Source: Nocardioides szechwanensis
GTDB lineage: Bacteria > Actinomycetota > Actinomycetes > Propionibacteriales > Nocardioidaceae
Direction: 5' to 3'
Length of the DNA: 64,000 nucleotides
Assembly: GCF_900103935.1 (NCBI RefSeq)
Contig: NZ_FNIC01000001.1
Span: 738,804-802,803, forward strand
Shown here in pieces: positions 8,191-15,639 of this stretch. Under the pieces are notes generated by a model, which saw nothing but the letters and a program-made list of their open reading frames with translations, was not told the DNA's origin and did not search any database. The position numbers and the translations under genes are program-made. Within the stretch, counting starts at the first letter, position 1. Every line of letters begins with the position of its first letter.

Positions 8191-8937
8191 ATGGATCAGG
8201 GACAACGGGTCGCAGTCGTCGTGGGCGGGGCGTCCGGCATCGGGGCCGCCATCGCCACGGCGCTCGAGGCTGACGGCTGCACCGTGGTGGTGGCCGACCT
8301 ACCCCGAGAAGAGGGGTCCCGAGAAGATGGGTACGGCGTGGACGTCACCGACGAGGCCTCGGTGGAGGCGCTGTTCGCTGCCGTCCTCGCCGAGCACGGC
8401 CGGGTCGACGTCGTGGTCAACAGTGCGGGGGTGAGCACGCTCGGCCTGCTGACCGAGCTCGATGTGGCGGAGTTCCGGCGCGTCGTCGACGTGAACCTCA
8501 CCGGCGCGTTCCTGGTGCTCAAGCACGCCGGCCGGGCGGTGGCCGACGGGGGAGCGGTCATCTCGCTCACGTCGCTCAACGCGCGGCAGCCCGGCACCGG
8601 CATGGGCGCCTACTGCGCAGCCAAGGCCGGCCTGGCCATGCTCACCGAGGTGGCCGCGCTCGAGCTTGCGCCGCGCCGGGTCCGGGTCAACGCGATCTCG
8701 CCCGGGCTGGTGCTGACGCCGCTCACCGCGCCCGCCATGGACATCGCGGGGATCGAGGACGACTACCTCGCCAACACACCGCTCGGCCGCGCCGGGCTGC
8801 CCGAGGAGATCGCCGCCGCCGCGGTCTACATCGCCGGTGCGCTGTGGCTGACCGGGGAGGTGCTCGACCTCAACGGGGGCGCGCACCTCCAGCGCTATCC
8901 CGACATCCACGGCCACGTCATGCGGGCCTTCGCATGA
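8191..8937 (+). CDS. Short-chain dehydrogenase/reductase
   Basis: A 248-residue classical SDR. It has a nucleotide-binding GGASGIG (residues 12-18), NSAG (77-80), catalytic Ser in SLTSLN (125-130) and YCAAK (Tyr141, Lys145). The Asp after the second strand (VVVADL) suggests NAD(H) preference. The ATG at 8191 follows an AGAGGGG site. It overlaps the next SDR by 4 bases, and both lie between the monooxygenase operon and kshA. A hydroxysteroid or side-chain 3-hydroxyacyl substrate is plausible from context, but the sequence alone does not fix it. Confidence 0.85.
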   Translation: MDQGQRVAVVVGGASGIGAAIATALEADGCTVVVADLPREEGSREDGYGVDVTDEASVEALFAAVLAEHGRVDVVVNSAGVSTLGLLTELDVAEFRRVVDVNLTGAFLVLKHAGRAVADGGAVISLTSLNARQPGTGMGAYCAAKAGLAMLTEVAALELAPRRVRVNAISPGLVLTPLTAPAMDIAGIEDDYLANTPLGRAGLPEEIAAAAVYIAGALWLTGEVLDLNGGAHLQRYPDIHGHVMRAFA

Positions 8938-9788
8938 ACGGGACGACGACGGGACGACAGGCGATCGTCACGGGTGGCGGGTCGGGCATCGGTGCCGCGC
9001 TCTGCCGGGCCCTGGTGGCCGCGGGCGACCACGTCGTGGTCGCCGACCTCGACGAGGCCGCAGCGGTCCGTACGGCGCAGAGCGTCACCGGTCCGGGGTC
9101 GGCAAGGGCGCTGCGGCTCGACGTCACCGACGCGGCCGCCGTGCAGGCGGCCGTCGACGACGTGGTGTCCCGGGCCGGCCGGCTCGACCTGATGTTCAAC
9201 AACGCGGGCATCTCGATCGGCGGCGAGACCGAGGAGCTCACGCTGGCCCACTGGGACGCGATCATCGACGTCAACATCCGCGGGGTGGTGCACGGCGTCG
9301 CTGCGGCGTACCCCCAGATGGTGCGCCAGGGTGCTGCCGGTGAATGGGGAGGCCACATCGTCAACACCGCCTCGATGGGCGGGCTGATGGCCGCCGGGCT
9401 GCTCACCAGCTACGTGATGACCAAGCACGCCGTCGTCGGGCTGTCGCTCGCGCTGCGCTCCGAGGCAGCGGCCAAGGGCGTCGGCGTCACCGCGGTGTGC
9501 CCGTCGGCGGTCGACACGCCGATCCTCGACAAGGGCGCGGTGGGGCGCTTCCACGGCCGCGACTACTTCCTCAAGGGCCAGGGCGTACGACGTCCGCACG
9601 ACCCCGACGTCCTCGCCCAGGAGGTGCTGCGGGCCGTGCATGACGACCGCGGGCTGCTGGTGACCCCGCGCACCGCGCGCGCGACGTGGTTCTTCGGCAG
9701 ACTGGCACCTGTGACCACCCAGAGGATGTCAGTGCGCTTCGTGGCGAAGCAGCGCGCTTTGCAGGCGGCGCGCGCCGATACGCACTGA
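8934..9788 (+). CDS. Short-chain dehydrogenase/reductase
   Basis: A 284-residue SDR starting at ATG 8934, overlapping the previous SDR stop as ATGA. Motifs are GGGSGIG (14-20), NNAG (89-92), Ser147 in NTASMGG and YVMTK (Tyr160, Lys164). The protein is about 35 residues longer than a minimal SDR, with a basic C-terminal tail (RFVAKQRALQAARADTH) that may contact membrane or a partner. It is a second oxidoreductase in the steroid region; the substrate is unknown. It ends 72 bases before kshA, with a KstR-like box in the gap. Confidence 0.83.
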   Translation: MNGTTTGRQAIVTGGGSGIGAALCRALVAAGDHVVVADLDEAAAVRTAQSVTGPGSARALRLDVTDAAAVQAAVDDVVSRAGRLDLMFNNAGISIGGETEELTLAHWDAIIDVNIRGVVHGVAAAYPQMVRQGAAGEWGGHIVNTASMGGLMAAGLLTSYVMTKHAVVGLSLALRSEAAAKGVGVTAVCPSAVDTPILDKGAVGRFHGRDYFLKGQGVRRPHDPDVLAQEVLRAVHDDRGLLVTPRTARATWFFGRLAPVTTQRMSVRFVAKQRALQAARADTH

Positions 9789-9815
9789 GCGCGCTTTCAT
9801 CCGGGCGGCAAAAAC

Positions 9816-9829
9816 TATAACCTGTTCTT
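9816..9829 (+). promoter_or_regulatory. KstR-like operator upstream of kshA
   Basis: TATAACCTGTTCTT matches TnnAACnnGTTnnA except for the last base (T for A). It lies 32-45 bases before the kshA ATG. It is followed by TGTTTTGGG, nearly the same flank as the box at 5165-5178. This supports co-regulation of ring oxidation and side-chain oxidation. Confidence 0.65.
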
Positions 9830-9860
9830 GTTTTGGGTCCGCCACAGTGAGAGGCACACG

Positions 9861-11039
9861 ATGAGCGACACCAGGTTCCTCGACAAGGGCAAGCCGCCGG
9901 AGCGCTTCGCTCGCGGCTGGCACTGCCTCGGCCTCGAGAGCGCGTTCGCCGACGGCAAGCCGCACGGCATCGAGGCCTTCGGCGGCAAGCTCGTCGTCTG
10001 GCAGGACTCGCAGGGCAAGCTCAACGCGCTCGACGGCTACTGCCGCCACATGGGCGGCGACCTGACCCAGGGCACGGTCAAGGGCGACGAGATCGCCTGC
10101 CCGTTCCACGACTGGCGCTGGGGCGGCGACGGCAAGTGCAAGGCGATCCCCTACGCGCGCCGGGTTCCCCTGCGGGCGCGGACCCAGAAGTACCCCGTGG
10201 AGATCCGCAACGGCCAGGTGATGGTCTGGCACGACGCCGAGGGCTCCGCGCCCGACCTGGACATCCTTCCCCCGGAGCTGCCCGGGGTCGGCACCGACGC
10301 CTACACCGACTGGACCTGGGAGGTCCTCGACGTCCCGACCGCGCACTGCCGCGAGATCATCGACAACGTCGTGGACATGGCGCACTTCTTCTACATCCAC
10401 TTCGCGTTCCCGACCAGCTTCCGCAACGTCTTCGAGGGTCACGTCGCCACCCAGTTCATGGAGTCGAAGGGCCGGCCCGACATGGGCGGCAGCGGCTACG
10501 GCGACGCCGACCTGGTGCTCAAGTCCGAGGCGTCCTACTACGGACCGTCGTACATGATCAACTGGCTGTGGGTCGACTACAAGGGCTTCGAGACCGAGGT
10601 CATCCTGATCAACTGCCACATCCCGACGAGCGACAACTCGTTCAAGCTCCAGTACGGCTTGGTCGTCAAGAAGCCCGAGGGCGTCGACGAGGAGACCGCG
10701 CAGTACATCGGGAAGCGCTACTCGGACACCTTCAAGCAGGGGTTCGAGCAGGACGTCCACATCTGGCTCAACAAGGCGCCGGTCCAGAACCCGCTGCTCT
10801 GCGAGGAGGACGGGCCCGTCTACCAGCTGCGCCGCTGGTACGAGCAGTTCTACGTCGACAAGGCCGACGTGACGGCCGAGATGACCGACCGGTTCGAGTT
10901 CGAGGTCGACACCACCAAGGCCAACGAGTACTGGCAGGAGGAGGTCGCCGAGAACCTCCGCCGCAAGGCCGCGGAGGACGCGTCCTCGCCGGAGTCCTCC
11001 GACGATGTCGCGCCGGACTCGGCCATGACGGGGACCTGA
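9861..11039 (+). CDS. kshA: 3-ketosteroid 9alpha-hydroxylase, oxygenase component
   Basis: A 392-residue Rieske non-heme iron oxygenase that hydroxylates C9 of 3-ketosteroids, leading to ring B opening. The Rieske ligands are visible as C61-x-H63 and C80-x2-H83 (YCRHMGG and CPFHDWRW). The mononuclear iron site is D172-x2-H175-x4-H180 (DMAHFFYIH). Long stretches read like M. tuberculosis KshA, for example RGWHCLG, KPHGxEAFG, INWLW and YQLRRWYEQFYVD. The ATG at 9861 follows GAGAGG; an in-frame ATG at 9828 lies within the presumed operator and is rejected. The reductase kshB lies two genes downstream, and a KstR-like box lies upstream. Confidence 0.95.
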   Translation: MSDTRFLDKGKPPERFARGWHCLGLESAFADGKPHGIEAFGGKLVVWQDSQGKLNALDGYCRHMGGDLTQGTVKGDEIACPFHDWRWGGDGKCKAIPYARRVPLRARTQKYPVEIRNGQVMVWHDAEGSAPDLDILPPELPGVGTDAYTDWTWEVLDVPTAHCREIIDNVVDMAHFFYIHFAFPTSFRNVFEGHVATQFMESKGRPDMGGSGYGDADLVLKSEASYYGPSYMINWLWVDYKGFETEVILINCHIPTSDNSFKLQYGLVVKKPEGVDEETAQYIGKRYSDTFKQGFEQDVHIWLNKAPVQNPLLCEEDGPVYQLRRWYEQFYVDKADVTAEMTDRFEFEVDTTKANEYWQEEVAENLRRKAAEDASSPESSDDVAPDSAMTGT

Positions 11040-11341
11040 TGGCGTCGTTCGTCCCGACCAGCCCCGACACGCTCGAGGACCAGCGCCTCTACACCCGCGC
11101 CCGCCTCACCGAGGTCGCGTGCCTGGACTGCCTGGCCAAGGTCGGCGTGAAGAAGAACAGCGAGCACCACACCTCGATCCAGTGGAACGACGAGGCCCGA
11201 CGGCAGTGCCCGGAGTTCTCGCGCATGGACCAGCGGCCCGAGGGCCGTCCGGTCCACGTAGGGTGCCCGCGCCTGGTCGACAGCATCGAGACAGCCGCCC
11301 GCGAGGGACTCATCCCGATCGGCGCCGAGGACGGTTACTGA
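11039..11341 (+). CDS. Small conserved-context protein between kshA and kshB
   Basis: A 100-residue protein translationally coupled to kshA (TGATG, one shared base) and ending 7 bases before kshB. It has four cysteines, in ACLDC (a C-x2-C pair near residues 28-31), RRQC and VGCP, plus a His pair. That could bind a metal or Fe-S cluster, but the spacing fits no family I recognise. No signal peptide or membrane segment is seen. Its place inside the hydroxylase operon suggests a role in assembling or using the KshAB system. Function is unknown. Confidence 0.8.
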   Translation: MASFVPTSPDTLEDQRLYTRARLTEVACLDCLAKVGVKKNSEHHTSIQWNDEARRQCPEFSRMDQRPEGRPVHVGCPRLVDSIETAAREGLIPIGAEDGY

Positions 11342-11348
11342 ACACCCC

Positions 11349-12452
11349 ATGGACACCGAAACCTTTGAGCTCACGGTCGCCGAGGTCGTCGAGGAGACTG
11401 CCGACGCGCACTCGATCAGCTTCGACGTGCCCGACGGGCAGACCGACCACTTCGCCTACAAGCCCGGGCAGTTCCTCACCGTCGCGGTCCCGAGCGACCA
11501 GACCGGCGTCGCGGCCCGCTGCTACTCGCTCTCCAGCAGCCCGCTGACCTTCGCCGAGAGCGGCCGCCTGACGATCACCGTCAAGCGCACCGCCGACGGC
11601 TACGCCTCCAACTGGATCTGCGACCACCTGCGCCAGGGCGACACGATGCGGGTGCTGCCGCCGAGCGGCATCTTCACGCCGGCCTCGCTGAACGCCGACC
11701 TGCTGCTCTTCGCCGGCGGCAGCGGGATCACGCCGATCCTCTCGATCACGCGCACCGCGCTGGCCCAGGGCTCGGGCCGGGTCGTGCTCTTCTACGCCAA
11801 CCGCGACGAGAGCTCGGTGATCTTCGCCGGGGAGCTGACCGCCCTCGCGGCGGCCCACCCCGAGCGGCTCCAGGTCATCCACTGGCTCGAGTCGGTGCAG
11901 GGGCTGCCCAGCGCCGAGCAGATGAAGGCGTTCGCGGCCGGCCACTCGTCGTACGACGCGTTCGTGTGCGGCCCCGCACCGTTCATGAAGATGACGATCG
12001 GGGCGCTCAAGGAGCTCGGGTTCCCGCGCGAGCGGCGCCACCAGGAGAAGTTCGTCTCGCTCGGGGGCAACCCGTTCGGCGACCTCCACGACGTCGAGGT
12101 CGCCGAGTCCGAGATCGCCGCGGCCGAGACCGACGAGCAGGACGCCGCCGAGGACCTGGCTGGGTCTTCGCGCGGCCCGTCGCGGCTCGAGGTCGAGCTC
12201 GACGGCGAGAAGCACGAGTTCGACGACTGGCAGCCCGGCACGAAGATGCTCGACCACCTCGAGGCGAAAGGCGTCAAAGCACCCTTCTCGTGTCGCGAGG
12301 GGGAGTGCTCGGCGTGCGCGGTGCGGCTGCTCGAGGGCGACGTGAAGCTGCTGCACAACGACGTCCTCGACGACGAGGACCTCGCCGAGGGCATCCGGCT
12401 GGCCTGCCAGGCCGTGCCTGTCACCGACACGGTGCGGGTCACCTACAGCTGA
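11349..12452 (+). CDS. kshB: 3-ketosteroid 9alpha-hydroxylase, reductase component
   Basis: A 367-residue ferredoxin-NAD(P)H reductase fused to a C-terminal plant-type [2Fe-2S] domain, which passes electrons from NADH to KshA. The flavin motif RCYSLSSSP starts at about 57 and the nucleotide loop FAGGSGITP is near 122. The cluster ligands are C315-x4-C320-x2-C323 (CREGECSAC) and C353. TVKRTADGYASNW is shared with mycobacterial KshB. An acidic linker (EIAAAETDEQDAAEDLA) separates reductase and ferredoxin domains. It is the last gene of the kshA operon and is followed by a hairpin terminator. Confidence 0.93.
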   Translation: MDTETFELTVAEVVEETADAHSISFDVPDGQTDHFAYKPGQFLTVAVPSDQTGVAARCYSLSSSPLTFAESGRLTITVKRTADGYASNWICDHLRQGDTMRVLPPSGIFTPASLNADLLLFAGGSGITPILSITRTALAQGSGRVVLFYANRDESSVIFAGELTALAAAHPERLQVIHWLESVQGLPSAEQMKAFAAGHSSYDAFVCGPAPFMKMTIGALKELGFPRERRHQEKFVSLGGNPFGDLHDVEVAESEIAAAETDEQDAAEDLAGSSRGPSRLEVELDGEKHEFDDWQPGTKMLDHLEAKGVKAPFSCREGECSACAVRLLEGDVKLLHNDVLDDEDLAEGIRLACQAVPVTDTVRVTYS

Positions 12453-12455
12453 TCG

Positions 12456-12477
12456 GCGAGGCCTTTCATGGCCTCGC
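12456..12477 (+). terminator. Hairpin terminator after kshB
   Basis: GCGAGGCC and GGCCTCGC form a perfect 8-bp stem with the 6-base loop TTTCAT, starting 4 bases after the kshB stop. There is no U-run, as is common in actinobacteria. Confidence 0.6.
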
Positions 12478-12511
12478 GAACGGCTTTGGCGGCACGCGCT
12501 CAGGCGGGGCC

Positions 12512-12539
12512 GCGATAACTACAAGTTTGTAGTTATCGC
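12512..12539. promoter_or_regulatory. Perfect 13-bp inverted repeat, candidate operator
   Basis: GCGATAACTACAA and TTGTAGTTATCGC are perfect reverse complements separated by 2 bases. The element is AT-rich in a GC-rich setting, lies 104 bases before the GTG of the EEP-PLD gene and is not followed by a U-run. It therefore looks more like a repressor site than a terminator. The core ACTACAA-N2-TTGTAGT resembles TACA/TGTA-type operators of BlaI/CopY-like repressors, but no regulator is identified. Confidence 0.5.
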
Positions 12540-12642
12540 CAAGCCATTGTGGGGCTGGTGTGACTGGTGTGATTCTTGCGGCACTTCCCGCACCAATCTT
12601 CGCGCACCAGCCTTCCCTGTCTCCCGAACCGAAGGAGTCCCC

Positions 12643-14580
12643 GTGGCTTCCCCCACGGCTTCTCGCCTCGCGTCCCGCGTCACGTCGTCGATCCTCGGCC
12701 TCGTGCTCCCGGCCGCGCTGGGCGCCGCGCTCCTCGTCGTACCCACCATCCAGGCGACGCCCGCGACGCCCCCGGCGATCGACGCCGCCTCCCTGCGGCC
12801 GGTCGCCCGGGCGCTTCCGTCGCCGACGTACCGCACGTTCACGATCAACATCAAGCACGACCTCAACAAGGTGAAGGCGCTGCACGACATGAAGCGCGCC
12901 CTGACCCTGGGCGACGCGGGCGGCATGCAGGAGATGTCCGACGCCGAGGACCGCGAGTCTCTGATCCGGCTGTGCAAGGCGCAGGACTGGGGCTGGTACA
13001 TGCCGCTCGAGGGCGGCGTGGCGATCCCGATCGTCTGGAACCGCGACCGCTTCCGCCTCATCGACGGCCACACCGTCAAGGTGCACGGGCCGCAGGAGGG
13101 GGTCACCCCGAGCCGCTACATCAACTCCGTGCGGCTGCGCGAGATCTCGACCGGCAAGGTCTTCGGCTACATCAACACCCACGTCATCTCCGGGGCCTCG
13201 CGCGACGCCCAGCTGTCGAACATGAACCGGATCCCGCGCCTGCGCAAGCACATGAAGATGCTGCGCGCCGAGATCCTCGGGCTCTTCCGCCAGACCGAGC
13301 ACGTGTTCGTCAGCGGCGACCTCAACGTCAACTACCTCGCCGACCGGCGCCGCCAGAACCCCGGGCTGCCCACCGACGCGCTCGGCGACCTGGTCAACTT
13401 CGACATGCCGATGACCGGCTCGTTCAACCCGACCTCGCTGCTCGACTATGGCCTCTCGATCAAGCGCAACGGGGGACTGGTCAAGACCGACGCCAGCATC
13501 GTGAAGGGCTTCAACTCCGACCACTGGGCGATCCAGTTCACCTACCGCACGCTCGACCTCTTCGAGACCGGGCCGCTGTTCAACCGCCCCGTCGGCGACG
13601 TCTACGAGCGCCGCCGCGCCCTCGACCGCACCGTGCGCGCCGTGCTCGACGCCGAGGCCGGCGACCTGGTCCGAGTCGTGACCAGCCGCCTCGACGACCC
13701 CGACCTGGCCAACGCGCTCAGCGCGGCCCACACCGAGGGTGCCCTGGTCCAGGTGATCCTCGGAGGCGGCGCCCCGAGCGCGGCCGAGGAGCAGCTGGCG
13801 GCGCTGCTCGGCACCGACCAGACCCAGCCGTCGTGGCTGCGCCGCTGCGTCGGCTCCTGCCTGGGTGGCACCGGTCGCCAGGAGAGCAACTTCGTCCTGG
13901 TCAGCCGGGCCGGCGGTACGACCGAGCTGACCCTGGTGTCCTCGGGCCCGTTCGAGGCCGACGCCAGCATCCGCTGGGGTGACGTGTTCCGCTCCTCGTC
14001 CCCGCACGTCTACGCCGGCTACGGCACCGTGTTCGACCGGATGGCCCTGGACAGCACCGACACCGCCGCGAACCGCACCATGGAGCTCGGCCCCGGCTAC
14101 CTCGCGCAGCTCTACCCCGTCCCGGCCCAGGCCAGCCGCGACCACGTCTACAAGGCGCTGCGGCCCGTGGGGTGCACCAACGCCCGCGGCCTGCACACCG
14201 ACGACGGCCGCACCAACCTCCGCGTCGCCGTCCAGTCCTGGTCGGGTGCGCGGGGGCAGTGGCTCGCCACCCGCCTGGCCGTCCTGCAGAAGAAGGGCTG
14301 CGACGTCGTCGCGCTGCTCGGCCCGAAGGTGCTCGCCGGTGTGCGCAAGACGCTGGAGCGGGCCGGCGTACCCACGCGCTCGGGGCGGGTCGGCCAGAAC
14401 CTGCTGGTCATCGACGGCCGCTACGGCGACAAGGCGCGCGGCCACCTGGTCTTCGCGGGTGGTCCCGGATGGACCGACCGTGGCCTCGGCAGCGACGGCG
14501 TCACCCTCGTGGCGACGTACGCCGGCTCCGTCACCGACTACCTCGATGGCTTCTCCAACGCCTGGTCGCACGCCGGCTGA
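12643..14580 (+). CDS. Secreted EEP-family hydrolase fused to degenerate PLD-like modules
   Basis: A 645-residue protein. GTG 12643 is preferred because GAAGGAG lies 5 bases upstream and the signal/anchor segment (ILGLVLPAALGAALLVV) starts soon after. Residues 60-300 form an endonuclease/exonuclease/phosphatase domain with INTH (177-180), GDLN (225-228) and SDHW (292-295). Residues about 315-470 and 515-640 read like two phospholipase-D modules (RVVTSRLDDPDLANAL, LVSSGPFEAD, VFAGGPGWTD). Neither HxKx4D site is present; the equivalent stretches are QESNFVLV (413-420) and VGQNLLVI (583-590). It is probably exported, with catalysis likely only in the EEP domain. The substrate could be nucleic acid or a phospholipid. 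Confidence 0.75.
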   Translation: MASPTASRLASRVTSSILGLVLPAALGAALLVVPTIQATPATPPAIDAASLRPVARALPSPTYRTFTINIKHDLNKVKALHDMKRALTLGDAGGMQEMSDAEDRESLIRLCKAQDWGWYMPLEGGVAIPIVWNRDRFRLIDGHTVKVHGPQEGVTPSRYINSVRLREISTGKVFGYINTHVISGASRDAQLSNMNRIPRLRKHMKMLRAEILGLFRQTEHVFVSGDLNVNYLADRRRQNPGLPTDALGDLVNFDMPMTGSFNPTSLLDYGLSIKRNGGLVKTDASIVKGFNSDHWAIQFTYRTLDLFETGPLFNRPVGDVYERRRALDRTVRAVLDAEAGDLVRVVTSRLDDPDLANALSAAHTEGALVQVILGGGAPSAAEEQLAALLGTDQTQPSWLRRCVGSCLGGTGRQESNFVLVSRAGGTTELTLVSSGPFEADASIRWGDVFRSSSPHVYAGYGTVFDRMALDSTDTAANRTMELGPGYLAQLYPVPAQASRDHVYKALRPVGCTNARGLHTDDGRTNLRVAVQSWSGARGQWLATRLAVLQKKGCDVVALLGPKVLAGVRKTLERAGVPTRSGRVGQNLLVIDGRYGDKARGHLVFAGGPGWTDRGLGSDGVTLVATYAGSVTDYLDGFSNAWSHAG

Positions 14581-14829
14581 CTGTGGAGAAGGCGGTCTGA
14601 GACCCCTCTCATCCTCAGGATCTGTACCTGAAATCCACAGAACGGTAACAAAACATCCACATATGCGGTGGACTAGACCAACTAGATCAATATTTGGGTA
14701 ACAGGTGACGTGCCGCCTCAGGGCAGGTTGAATCTTCTACAGCAAGTCCCCACATGACTGCCGAGGCCTTCCCCCCACCTGGTCGTTCCGTCCAGAGGAG
14801 GCCTCGGTGAGTTCTGGAAGGAGGGGGAA
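14581..14829. other. Intergenic region with C-loop hairpin
   Basis: This AT-richer gap carries CTAG-N5-CTAG near 14673 and two ATCCACA-like words that are not clustered enough to be an origin. A perfect 9-bp stem, CCGAGGCCT (14761-14769) with AGGCCTCGG (14799-14807), encloses a loop containing CCCCCC at 14771-14776. It ends 22 bases before the next GTG, so it would lie in that gene's leader if transcription starts upstream. It may be a leader structure or a 6C-like element. Confidence 0.5.
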
Positions 14830-15498
14830 GTGATCACCTTCATCGCCATCGTCTGCGTGGTCGCCGTTGCCTGGCCGATCGCGTGCGGCGCCTCGTCCCC
14901 CGCCTCCGGGCGCAGCCGCAACCGCGACGCCGGCCGTCGTACCCGCTACGTCGAGGCCCACCCCCAGCACGCCAACTCCGGTGACGTCGAGCGGCGTCTC
15001 CTCGCGGCCGACCTCACGCCGGCCGAGGCCCGCCTCGTGGTGGAGAAGGCCGCCGCCCACGGCATCAAGCCCTTCACCATGTGGATGTGGATCGACCAGT
15101 ACGACGCCAAGACGCTGGCCGTGGTCGTGACCGCCGACCTGGGTCACCACGAGCTGCTCGCGCACCTCGGCGCCGGCACCCTGCCCGACCTGGAGCACCT
15201 GAGGCTGTTCGCCTCGATCAACGGTCTCCCCCTGACCGAGCGCAAGCTGAAGACGCCCGTCACCGCCACCGTCGTCCTCACCGGCGGTCAGTACGCAGCC
15301 CACAAGGAGACCCAGGCGGCGGCACGGGCAGCGACACAGGCAGCGGAGACCCAGCAGCCGGTAGCGCCCCCCATGCCGCCGATCTTCGAGCCCGGCTCGT
15401 GGCCCTACACCGAGTGGGCTGCCGGCGAGCTGCCGCAGCCGCCCCGCACCGATGGACCCGAGCCCGAGGCCGGTTCCGGCGGGATCATCGCGGCCTGA
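14830..15498 (+). CDS. Membrane-anchored protein of unknown function
   Basis: A 222-residue protein starting at GTG 14830 after a GGAAGGAGGGGG site. The N-terminus (ITFIAIVCVVAVAWPIACGA) is one membrane segment or an uncleaved signal. A basic stretch follows, then a soluble alpha/beta-looking region (residues about 50-155) with VERRLLAADLTPAEARLVVEKAAAHGIKP-type helices (VERRLLAADL, PAEARLVVEK). The tail is rich in Ala, Gln and Pro. I recognise no family. It is flanked by the C-loop hairpin upstream and a probable 6C RNA immediately downstream, so it may share transcripts with regulatory RNA. Confidence 0.7.
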   Translation: MITFIAIVCVVAVAWPIACGASSPASGRSRNRDAGRRTRYVEAHPQHANSGDVERRLLAADLTPAEARLVVEKAAAHGIKPFTMWMWIDQYDAKTLAVVVTADLGHHELLAHLGAGTLPDLEHLRLFASINGLPLTERKLKTPVTATVVLTGGQYAAHKETQAAARAATQAAETQQPVAPPMPPIFEPGSWPYTEWAAGELPQPPRTDGPEPEAGSGGIIAA

Positions 15499-15513
15499 CC
15501 TGACCCGATCCGA

Positions 15514-15590
15514 CCTGACCCCACCCCCCCACGGGTCAGGTTGTCAGGCAGCTGCGTCGTGCACGTCCCCCCAGGACGCAGCCACCTGAC
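15514..15590 (+). ncRNA. Probable 6C small RNA
   Basis: Two adjacent hairpins have cytosine-run loops. The first is CCTGACCC (15514-15521) pairing with GGGTCAGG (15533-15540), with seven C at 15524-15530. The second is GTCAGG-CA-GCTGCGTC (15543-15558) pairing with GACGCAGC-CA-CCTGAC (15575-15590), with six C at 15567-15572. Two stem-loops each exposing six or more C define the actinobacterial 6C RNA family. A strong terminator hairpin follows at 15594. The exact 5' end and promoter are not resolved; it may be processed from the upstream gene's transcript. Known 6C RNAs act as small regulators in actinomycetes. Confidence 0.72.
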
Positions 15591-15593
15591 CTC

Positions 15594-15634
15594 CACTCAG
15601 GAGTAGGGGTCCACACGGACCCCTCTCCTGAGTG
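15594..15634. terminator. Strong bidirectional hairpin terminator
   Basis: CACTCAGGAG (15594-15603) plus AGGGGTCC (15605-15612) pair with GGACCCCT (15617-15624) plus CTCCTGAGTG (15625-15634). The stem is 18 bp with one bulged T and an ACAC loop. It lies between the plus-strand 6C RNA and the 3' end of the minus-strand MBL gene, so it probably ends both transcripts. Confidence 0.8.
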
Positions 15635-15639
15635 CGCGG

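Noticed and set aside
14581..14829. TCCACA words as possible DnaA boxes or an origin
   Set aside because: Only two loose matches to TTGTCCACA occur, with no cluster, no AT-rich unwinding block and no dnaA, dnaN or gyrase gene nearby.
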